The notes beneath the pieces are model-generated. The model had not been told where the DNA came from. It ran no database searches and saw only the letters and a list, made by a program, of their open reading frames with translations. Position numbers and translations under genes: made by a program. Below are positions 55,343 through 64,000 of a stretch of DNA of 64,000 bases, one piece after another. Source of the stretch: Rheum nobile (lineage: Eukaryota; Streptophyta; Magnoliopsida; Caryophyllales; Polygonaceae). Numbering within the stretch: the stretch's first letter is position 1; each line of letters begins with the position of its first letter. Location of the stretch: NCBI GenBank assembly GCA_027886185.1, contig WOAB01000056.1, forward strand, positions 11,470,001 to 11,534,000, given 5' to 3'.

Positions 55343-57882
55343 AATTTCTGTTTTGGGATGGCAGGGGGCATGATAGGGTGACATGCAGGTGATCCAGGAG
55401 TTCTGCTTGTATAACTAATGAGAGTGGTCATTAGTAGTGACTCACCCCATTACTCTTTTCGTATTGGCACAGTTTCCTTGACTAGTGGTTGTAATAAAGT
55501 AGTGACTTGGACCTTGTTTATCTCCAGGGTTGATCCTACTCATATTGTCTGCTCGATTTTCTGATTGGGTTTGTAGTGTGATTGTCCGTTATTCTCTCCA
55601 ACAGTTTAGGGTTGCATCATACTTACAACTAATTAGTCCAGAAAAGTCACATGAATACCTGAGTGCATGGTTGACTATCATGACAACCGTGATGAATGAA
55701 TATCCATGGAAGAAACCCCTGTTGACCAAAAGGAAGAAATAAATGAAAGTCATGGTTAAGATTACAACTAAAGAACAAGTAACCTTGAAACAAAAAACTT
55801 TTCTCAAGAATAAAGTCAACTGATTTTGATGCTAAGTGAATATCCAGACATAGAATCCTAGTATATTGAAATTACAGGTAGTGCACTTCCTGAAGTTCAC
55901 AGGAGACAAGAAAATAAGTCAATATGATACAGCTAGCTTAAAGAAATGGCTTATTACTTGTTCATGACTTCATCAAAATCCTGAACCAGTATTGCGACGG
56001 CATTGAAGGCCATCCCGAAAACATACAACCAGAAGTTCTGGACATTTATGTTCCTTTGAGGGCGCTTCTTTATTATAGCCTGAAGGACAGAAATAAGCAC
56101 CAATATTTAGTATATTGATGAAAGAAAAACATCAACCTAAACATACAATCCAATCAAATTTGCAAGAGTATAGGAAATCAATCAATCTAACATTGACTGA
56201 CATACAAACTCACCTCTGTATAAACACCAGCAAACCCACTAAGAAGAGCCATAACCTGCAAAAAAACGGGTGGTCAGAGTACTAACAAATACCTGACCAT
56301 TACTATATTCAAATTGTTCCAAGATGGTAGCAAACTAAGAAGTAAGAATATAGCTTTGGGAAAAACTCACCACAGCCATCACCCAACCTTGTAATGGAGT
56401 TTGGAGAACATTGATCAGAACTGCATACAATCAAAATTAAAAGTGAATGATAGAGATGAATACAGCAGAAAACACAACAACTTTCTCTATGTAAGCTGTG
56501 CATGGAAATGCAAACAGACCGAGATGCATGCCAGGAATGCTTGTTTTTCGGATACAAGCGTCCAACCTATATATGTCTTGACTTAGGGTTGGACATAGGA
56601 TAGGATGTAAAAAACTGGAAGCAAACACATTAAACACATCTAGGGGGTGTCCTTGCATCATAATTGATTTGTGTGTTTCCATGTCCAACCTTAATTGATT
56701 GAAACAATGTAACCAGATGAACATTGAAAACTGCATGTATGATGTGGACATATAATGAAGTGTAATTAAATGAATTCCATACTTGACATCATTGCTTATT
56801 CACATGGATAGAAATAAAAGGTACACAATTTGATCATTGTCACTCTTACTTGGAAGTGAGTTGAGCAGTTGTGCACCCTGCACATAATAGAATGAATGCA
56901 GCTCACTGGATCTCACTTAACCTGAGAAATAAGCAATGTTTGAATATAGAATGCCAAGAAGCACTGCAAAGGCTTAATTCCTCTAGTGTCTAATGCCTTC
57001 TGTAATACAATTGCCAAGAGGTGAAATCAATTCTAAAATCCAACATAGATGATTTACACATGCAGCCTAATTTAAATATATATATATATATGCAAATATA
57101 CCTTTTCCTTACCATCATGCAAGATACATACAAAACAACAAGCATATTGAGAAGAATTGACCTTGCAAAGTTAAAGCATCTAAACAAAATAAGGCAGAAT
57201 TTTCTCCAACTACAGTAATAGAGTATTTCCTTCTTCAAAATATTACAGGAGGTTCTTCTGTGTTTCAAGGACAGATGATCTCATTAAAGATAGATATCCA
57301 AAAGCAAATTGAGGGATTTTACCGTTTCTTAAGAATGATCCTGTACAATACTCCTGTGCTGATGATACTTAGATTCTTCAAATTTTGATATCCTGGAGCA
57401 TCCACGTATGCAAATATGTAGTACTTCCAAAAAGAAAGGAGAAAAAATGAAGCAAAAGTTAGCAACTAGACAATAGTTTGCTCATTTTCTTACAGAAATA
57501 ATTAACAGTGAGTGTGCACCTGCAGTAAGTTCTTGATAAGATAAAGAGCAGCTGGAATTGGGTAAACACTAACTTCATCTAGTGTAGTGCTTAACCTAAT
57601 CAGAGCATGACAACCATGATAGAGAAAAGACAAGAAAAAAGGGGGAATGTTATAGCTGCAACATTGTCAAAGAACAATATTTTACGGATTAAGGACACTA
57701 ATAGAAAAAAATTAGATTTAAACTGATTCAATAGTGGGCACGTGTAAGCAATTTACATACATAGCAAGAACATACACAAGTCACGAACCTGTTATCTTCA
57801 GTAACACCTTCGCGTTTCCAAATCCTTGTCAAAGCCAAAAGTGAAAGAGCACATTTTAAAGTTTCCACCTATACATAAAAAG

Positions 57883-58316
57883 TAGGGGTGTTCACTTTCG
57901 GACCGGACCAGATTTTCGGACCGGACCGGAAATGACCGGACCGGTAAAATTCCGGTCCGGTCTCCGGTCCACCATTTCCCCTTAATCCGGTTCCGGTCCG
58001 GTCCAAACCCGGAAAAAATCCGGTCCGGACCGGAATTTTAATTTTTTTTTTTTTTTGTAATTTATATGTTTTATATGTTTTTTTAGAGATTTATATGTAT
58101 TTTTTTATAGATATTTTTTTAAATTTAATAAGTTAGGAGTATATATGTTTTATAGATATTTTTTTTATAGATTTTAAATAAGAATTTAATTTTTTTATTT
58201 TTTTAAATTAAATCCGGTCAAATCCGGTCTTGGACCGGACCGGACCTATCCGGTCCGGTCTCCGGTCCACTCTTCCCCAAAAATCCGGTCCGGTCCGGAC
58301 CGGATGAACACCCCTA
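57883..58316. mobile_element. hAT-type MITE (434 bp)
   Basis: The ends are TAGGGGTGTTCA and its inverse TGAACACCCCTA. Flanks ATAAAAAG and ATAAAAGG give a near 8-bp duplication. The interior has many CCGGTCCGGT and GGACCGGACC repeats around an AT-rich core. Its terminal TAGGGGTG matches the MITE in the hydrolase exon, so the two are related families. Confidence 0.88.
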
Positions 58317-59498
58317 ATAAAAGGGATATTCATTATAGACACATTTTTAGAACCAACCAACATTAGCTATATGGTTGAGTAAGAATTCGAAGGGAATTCA
58401 ACATTCTGAAGCAAGTTTTCGGTTCCACCCATGAAGAGAAAGAACTGTATAAAACTTTCTCCGTACTACATTCTGATCAGAGCCTGATAGATTATTACCA
58501 GAAAATTTGCAGTTGTAACACTGTATTCATACTTCCCTGCTCTCTTTGACCAGACTATCAGAATAGCTTGTGAACTTGTAAGGATAGTCAATGCAAGGGT
58601 AACAATTGACCTACATGCAAAAAGAAATTGAATGGACAGTTATATATCCTGTATTCCTGTAACATGTTCATTGCAATTCGACAGCTCTTACTTGCGCTTC
58701 CACTGAGTTTTGTTACTTGTGATGTTGCTCAGTACGGGCAAACTGCTAACCAAAGCTGCATAATTGGACTAAAATTATTTTAAATCAATGAAAAGCAGAG
58801 GCCTAGAGTGAAGGAGCTTACGCCCCAAAACTTAAACCCTGTAGAAAACTCAAAACCTTAAGAAAGGAATGAACCTGACTGAGTTTTCCCTCTCTCCATA
58901 TCATCACCTGGAATACCTTCATCCTTGTCCTAAACCAACAATATACATAATCATGACCTCCATCCACAGACAAAGATGAAATTATGCATAAACATGAACA
59001 CCAGACAAAAAAAGACATCTAGTTGACACATATAACAGTAGAAAACTCCACTTGGGGCTTGAACAAAACAACAGTCTCATGCCCTTGTGTATACTATATG
59101 GTAATTTCTGTAAGTCCTTGTGTGTTTTTTTGAATTTTGCATTTTCCAGAAGCTGAAACCCTATCAGTGTACTCCAAACCACAAACAATTTGAATGCATT
59201 GCACTAAAAATCAAAGATGTAATAATTTTGCCTGGTAAAGCAAGAATAGATTCTATATCCCTTGAATCGACCAGATTTCCGAACATCTAAGACAGTATAC
59301 AGCCCTTAGAGAATTCAGCTATCTACAATTATTATGAGTATAACACAGAATTTGCATATAGAATTCCGCATCAAAGACAAATCAAAAGATTCAGATCAGA
59401 GCTTAAAAAGGGAATCTAAACGACAATTATACAGCAATGAGAAAGGGATTGAGCGAGAGAACCGGGTCCTTGATCTTGCGATACTCCACTGTAGACAT

Positions 59499-59836
59499 GA
59501 ATGGAGAGGGAGAGGATAATGCGAAGAAAGTTGTGACGGTGGAAATCGGGTTGCTCTGTGAGTTTCTCAGTGAAGTTTTGAGTTGGAGTGTTCGAAGTAA
59601 GAAAAAAAATGTACGCAGGCGATCTCAACTCATCCTTACTCAGAAGGGCAGAAGGTAAAAAACGGAAATTACGAGGTCGCCCCTTTTTCTTTCGGATTTC
59701 TCGTGGCACAAAAACAATTTGGGAAATTCTGGATGGCGCCCCTCAGCTTTTGCCTTTACCGGGTGGTGCCCCAAGCTTTTGAAGATTCCGAATGATGCCC
59801 CTCTGTTTTGTTGGTTTTGCTTCACGTGCGCAAACC
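59499..59836. other. 5' flank of the transporter pseudogene
   Basis: Presumed leader and promoter on the minus strand. GATGGCGCCCCTCAGCTTTTG and GGTGGTGCCCCAAGCTTTTG at 59731-59780 are a short direct repeat. No gene seen. Confidence 0.4.
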
Positions 59837-60021
59837 GACGGTAGGTGATTGTGGAGTGAATCAGTGCTTTCATAATTGCCAGAACAATACAACAGAGGGG
59901 CATCATTGCTTTCATAACTTGTATCTATCACACAATACAATACAACAGAACAATACAACGGTAGGTGATTGTGGAGTGAATCAGTGCTTTCATAATTGCT
60001 TCAAGTGCTTTCATAATTGCC
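59837..60021. repeat. ~122-bp-spaced direct repeat
   Basis: GGTAGGTGATTGTGGAGTGA with the following ATCAGTGCTTTCATAATTGC occurs at about 59839 and 59961. A third partial AGTGCTTTCATAATTGCC is at about 60004. AACAATACAACAG words lie between. Confidence 0.75.
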
Positions 60022-60039
60022 GTATGATAAGAAAAGAAG

Positions 60040-61275
60040 TTAGAAAAGCTTCCTTCTGGGAGCCGGCCCTAACGGCCCCCATTTATTCTCGCCTCACCGG
60101 CGACCGGCACCGACCTCCTGTCACACCGGCACCGGCCTTCACCGGCATGCTGCCTATCCTTGCCTTCGCCGGAAAGACGTCGGCCCTTACTTTTGCTCCA
60201 TGGAGCCGTCGTGGCCGACCGCCGCTACAGTCCACCGACTGCTCCTCCGACCGAGCTTCCTCCTCCCCGGCTAGATCTGTTCCTCCTGAGTCTAGAGTTG
60301 CGCCTCCCGGAGTTAGCCTGAAATCGCTCCCATCGAGTCTTCGCCGCCGCCACCGCTCAGAAAGCCAGGCCGCCGCCCATCGAAGACGAGCCAGATCTGG
60401 ATTCATTTGCTCCAAGAAGAGCCCTCGCCACCTCGCCGCCGCCTTCTTCCTCTTTGCCCTCCCTCTTTGGCCAGTCGTCGCCCTTCCCCTTGTCTTTCTC
60501 CTTTTCCCTCCTCCTTCTCCTCCTCCCTCCCCTGTCCCCCACCGTGTGCTTTCTTTCCCATGTCCCCCGCCTTCCTCCTTGTCTCTGTGCTGTTACAGGT
60601 TCTCCTTCTGGTTTGATTTGAGATTGTTGTTTCAGTTCGAGACAAGATGGTGATTGTGTGATTCCTGATGGTTTCTTCTGACGAAATGCCTCCAAATTGT
60701 ATATTGTTTCTTCTTTCCAACTGCTTCAAACGACTTGTTGGTAGTTTTCAACCCTTGTTTGAAGACTTTCTCGTTGATTAAGCCTTGTAGGTTTGTTTGC
60801 TCGGTTGTGTCTGTTTTGTTGTTGTTGTTGTGTATGTTGCTTTTTATTTTTGTTTTGCTCTTTTTTGTTGTGTTTTGTTTTTGTTTTGTTGGTTGCTTTG
60901 TCGGGTGTTCCGACGCCGTTTGTTCGGCCTCTCGAGTTTTCAGATCTGATTTTTTTTTAAAATGCCAGAACAATGGAAAATCGGTAAAATTTAAAAACAC
61001 AACAATGAAAACTTTTCATATTATTTGGACAAAAGTACAAAGCTCCTTTTATATTAACGATTGTCGTTTCCTTTGACATCGAGAATATTATAACTATTCA
61101 TATACAGATTTTATGTATGGATCATGGAAGTACATAGATTTCATACATTATAAATATATATTAGTTTTTTTACATATTTTTATATAGCTTTGTGTAATTG
61201 TTTGGCAAGTACTTTGTTAGAATAATTGGAAGGTTTATCTCCATAAATCAACTCCTCTCTATCATTTGCATCATT
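60040..61275. other. GC-rich then T-rich stretch, no gene called
   Basis: 60060-60600 is CG- and CT-rich and open in several frames (for example 59808-60653 plus strand), but the predicted peptides are low complexity and match nothing I recognise. 60770-60900 is TTG/TTTG-rich. A retroelement leader is possible but unproven. Confidence 0.45.
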
Positions 61276-61279
61276 TATA

Positions 61280-61498
61280 CGCAGAGAATCCGTTTTTTCA
61301 TGAACGCATTGAACACCTTTAACGTACTAAGGTGTAACTTGTCCATGTGTTTACCAAGCCTCTTGGAGAGCAACGCCTACTTTCCGCGTCCAAACTGCAT
61401 GTTGCTCGAGATACATATGGAGTCGCTTTGGTAGTTAGTTTAGTAGTGAAAAATAACGTTGTTAGGTCCGTTTGGATCCACAAAGAGAATTCATTAGG
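61280..61498 (+). pseudogene. Ty1/copia RNase H tail remnant
   Basis: NPFFHERIEHL resembles the copia NPVxHxRTKHIE motif, and VFTKPLGEQRLLSASKLHVA resembles its ADIFTKPL...SKLG end. Stops lie between them. It directly precedes an LTR, as expected for the 3' end of copia pol. Confidence 0.6.
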
Positions 61499-61701
61499 TG
61501 TTAATAATACAATTAATTACCTTATTTTGTTAGTTGTATTTGACAAAGTCTTTCGTGAAGTTCTATTCATTTACTTGTTGTTAGAGTGCATAGATATTCT
61601 AGGTTCTTGTTAGCAGTATCTCTCCTAGTTAGTTGAATTATCTTGTATAAGTATGGAAGTCTATCTAATGAAAAGATAATCACTTTCTCTATTTTCCTAT
61701 A
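61499..61701 (+). mobile_element. Copia-type LTR, first copy (203 bp)
   Basis: Starts TGTTAATAATACAATTAATTA and ends ATTTTCCTATA before a PBS-like TGGTTACATAGCC. Confidence 0.72.
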
Positions 61702-62299
61702 TGGTTACATAGCCTAAAGATTCTAGGGCACAAAACTCTCTATTCTTTTCCATCACAAACATGTACAAACCAGTCAACCATGGTTGTTGACTTTGCAACT
61801 CAGTTGTCCAAACCAACATGAATCAGTTTGACAACGATCCAGATCCCCCTCACAAAATCTCTCACACAAACACAAATCACAAAACTCAACCATGGCGGCA
61901 GAATTCACAATGGGTAGCCCTACACAAAACCTATTTTCACGCTTCCTCCATTCAAATTAGGCTCCGTCTACACAAACCACAAAACCTTGGTTACGCGTTA
62001 TGACCAACAAAAACTCAAGATCGGCCCAACCCGACTTCAACAAAACTCAAGATCGACTCAACCCGACTTCAATAAAACTCAAGATCGGATCAACCCGACT
62101 TCCACAAAATCAAGATCGGTTCAACCCGTCTTCAAAAAAACCAAGATCATCTCAAACCGGCGTGACTTCAAAAAAATCCAAAGCGGGATCTACTCCGCCC
62201 ATGTCGAACGAACAAACTTCGGCTATACTCTTTAGCCATTGGTTGCACAAACTTTATCCAAGTTGATATTTCTCATCGGTCGATCAACTTGCAGGAGAA
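61702..62299 (+). mobile_element. Short copia-type interior (~600 bp)
   Basis: Bounded by a PBS-like site at 61702 and a purine-rich GCAGGAGAA before the next LTR. It has only a short gag-like start (MNQFDNDPDPPHKISH near 61818). LTRs of ~200 bp with a 0.6-kb interior resemble a TRIM-type non-autonomous element. Confidence 0.55.
62015..62150 (+). repeat. ~29-bp minisatellite in the copia-type interior
   Basis: AACCCGACTTCAACAAAACT followed by CAAGATCGG-type sequence repeats about four to five times with small changes. Confidence 0.7.
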
Positions 62300-62488
62300 T
62301 GTTAATAATACAATTGATTAAGTTGTTCTATTAGTTGTATTTGGCTAAATCTTCCGTGACGTGTATCCATTTACTTGTTGTTAGTAGTGCTTATTGTCAG
62401 CAGTATCTCTCCTAGTTAGTTGAATTATCTTGTATAAGTATGAAAGTCTACCTAATGAAAAGATTATCACTTTCTCTATTTTCCTATA
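62300..62488 (+). mobile_element. Copia-type LTR, second copy (189 bp)
   Basis: Same TGTTAATAATACAATT start and TTTTCCTATA end. The next LTR follows with no spacer. Confidence 0.72.
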
Positions 62489-62713
62489 TGTTAATTATAC
62501 AATTAATTAAGATGTTTTGTTAGTTGTATTTGACTAAGTCTTCCGTGAAGTTCTATCCATTTACTTGTTGTTAGTAGTGCATAGATATTCTAGGTTCGTG
62601 TTAGCAGTATCTCTTCTAGTTAGTTGAATTGTCTTGTATAAGTATGGAAGTCTATCTAATGAAAAGATAATCACTTTCTCTACTTTTATATGGTATCAAC
62701 CTAAAGATCCTAA
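62489..62713 (+). mobile_element. Copia-type LTR, third copy, plus PBS stub
   Basis: Starts TGTTAATTATACAATTAATT, ends CTACTTTTATA at 62690, then TGGTATCAACC (PBS-like). It is cut at 62713 by the next element. Confidence 0.7.
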
Positions 62714-64000
62714 TGTAATACCCGAGATATTTTGAGATTATTTAATATTAAGGAGATGACATATTTTTTTTGATTTGGAGATTGGAAGTAGAAGTAACGT
62801 CTCGAGTAATGTTCGAGGTTCTTAGAAAAACGATTTCGGGGTTCTTTAGGATTTTCAAATTTTGATAAATTCTCAAGGAAGATGATATATTAGGTTTATT
62901 ATGATAATATGATTTGGGAAAATTAAGATTATTATCTTGAGGAATAGAAGTATAAGATCTTTTTTCGGGAACTAGGCTTAGAAAGGTATTTTTGGGATTT
63001 ACGCTTTATAAGTGTTATTGGAAATATAGGACTTGATATTTTGGAAATGTGATTTGAGGAACATATTAATAATATATTTTGGGATTAATAAGTTGAATAT
63101 AATTTTTATGGTATTAGTTTCATTATTAGTGAAAATGGACGATACGGGAAAGGAAACCGTATCGATACCGATTATGTTTTTATACAATTTTCTCTATGAT
63201 TGTTCTTAGACAAATTTGGCCATCATTTTCTTAATGGACCGGCTATGTTTGGTAATTGGGCCTAATCTTAGTCTTGGACAATTTCAAACTAAAGCCCAAT
63301 TCTCCTTAATTATATATTACTTAATTACTAGGAAAATTCAATCATCTACTACATCCTATGCCGGCCCACCCAAGCCAAATCATTACATGATAATTTCCAA
63401 TTAATTCTAGAATAATCTCAACTTTCTCTAATCTAACCAACCGACTTTAACTTCACCTTTTTCCCTAAAAAATTCTAGAATCGTCTCTAATGCTATCAAA
63501 TTACTAGAATTCTCCTCTAAGGCCTATAAATAGGAATTAGGCCTTTCATTGGAGCACAAACCCCTAAACCCCAAAACCCTAAATCCTAAACCCTATTATC
63601 TCTATGTTCCTCCTTCCTTTTATTACAATAATCCATTGCCCTCTTTCACATTAACCATAAAAACCATTATGGCCAAAGTTATGGAAGTTATGGCCAAAGT
63701 TATCTTCCATTGCTCATAACAAATAAGGTATCCCATGTATTTAATATCAAGCATCCATCCTTGAACTAAAAATATAAGGTATGATTTCCTCTTTAGTGTT
63801 CTTAGATATAAATAAATAATTAGGATGTTATTAATTAAGAGAATAAGGTATTAAGGATGAGAATGGTGATTAATATGAGGAATAATGATGTTGGGAGATA
63901 GATTAGATAAATTAAAATCAAGGTTTAAGGTGAAAGATTAAGAATTGGGTATAACAGTAAACATTCGGAAATTCTGGGAATTATTCGTAATTCCTAAAAA
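62714..64000 (+). mobile_element. Start of a gypsy-type LTR, runs off the window
   Basis: TGTAATACCCGAGA is a common start of plant Ty3/gypsy LTRs, and it interrupts the copia stub. A TATA box with downstream AACCCTAAACCC leader-like sequence is visible. The 3' end and interior lie beyond the window. It differs from the array LTR. Confidence 0.55.
63525..63532 (+). promoter_or_regulatory. TATA box in the gypsy-type LTR
   Basis: TATAAATA, about 810 bp into the LTR, with good plant consensus. Confidence 0.5.

Larger units (their letters stand above)
53983..59498 (-). pseudogene. CMP-sialic-acid-transporter-like nucleotide-sugar transporter, decayed
   Basis: Exon remnants: 59463-59498, 58875-58929, 58692-58755, 58499-58610, 57789-57868, 57520-57595, 57323-57423, 56850-56921, 56371-56420, 56214-56255, 55958-56079, 55659-55718, 54894-54942, 54185-54264 and 53983-54032. 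They read MSTVEYRKIKD, LTILTSSQAILIVWSKRAGK, TLKCALSLLALTRIW, YPIPAALYLIKNLLQ, YYIFAYVDAPGYQ, FAGVYTE, NINVQNFWLYVFGMAFNAVA, GFFHGYSFITVVMIVNHAL, VSMVMKYADNIVK and FGFHLSLAFFLGS. These match the plant CSTLP Golgi nucleotide-sugar transporter group (about ten membrane spans). Lesions: TGA for Trp at 56903, a one-base insertion in exon 9, loss of the acceptor and first ~15 bases of exon 14, and a two-base loss in the last exon. A hAT MITE lies in intron 4. Confidence 0.84.

Noticed and set aside
55530..55742. 70-codon plus-strand frame
   Set aside because: Antisense to transporter exon 12 (GFFHGYSFITVVMIVNHAL).
59808..60653. 281-codon plus-strand open frame
   Set aside because: It spans a direct repeat and CT-rich low-complexity sequence, has no recognisable domain and is open in several frames. 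No support as a gene.
60083..60729. Arg/Glu/Gly-rich minus-strand frames
   Set aside because: They are purine-rich complements of the CT-rich tract with no domain.

Overview
This is nuclear DNA of a flowering plant, most likely a eudicot. The host genes are plant-type and intron-rich, and most of the window is plant transposable elements. The species cannot be named from the sequence alone. No bacterial-style operon, CRISPR array, rRNA or tRNA gene was seen. Gene calls come from reading protein motifs and splice signals by eye.

Layout. (1) 1-20800: a head-to-tail array of one Ty3/gypsy-type retroelement, with ~3.1-kb LTRs alternating with ~1.9-kb decayed pol interiors, period about 5.0 kb. 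(2) 20801-22339: short palindromes and a degenerate repeat rich in CATGCA, leading to (3) an ABHD17-like alpha/beta-hydrolase gene (+). Its first exon carries an in-frame 295-bp hAT-type MITE. Its first intron is 12.6 kb because a 10.7-kb Mutator-like element (23014-33688) sits in it. The coding sequence stops just after the nucleophile motif, so the gene looks truncated. (4) The 10.7-kb element holds a broken plant-mobile-domain gene (+), a small acidic-tailed gene of unknown family (+), and a broken MULE transposase fused to an OTU protease domain (-). It also has a 1-kb minisatellite and 19 copies of a 23-bp palindrome. (5) 37694-43186 (-): a decayed cytosolic-type NAD-glycerol-3-phosphate dehydrogenase gene whose last intron holds a 2.5-kb PIF/Harbinger derivative. 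(6) 43346-49192: a MuDR-type element with ~210-bp inverted ends. It encodes a nearly intact transposase with one nonsense codon (+) and a small GRF zinc-finger protein (-). (7) 50165-50563 is a Tourist-like MITE, and 51408-53541 a non-coding element with ten 23-bp palindromes and a 1.3-kb AT minisatellite. (8) 53983-59498 (-): a decayed CMP-sialic-acid-transporter-like nucleotide-sugar transporter gene. (9) 61280-62713: the 3' end of a Ty1/copia element with three LTRs. From 62714 onward the window enters the LTR of another gypsy-type element.

All three host genes carry several independent lesions, so this looks like a decaying, transposon-packed segment, perhaps a fractionated duplicate or a low-recombination region. 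The most unusual signal is a shared design in two otherwise different elements: arrays of 23-bp palindromes with TGGGCG/CGCCCA outer arms on both sides of an AT-rich minisatellite.
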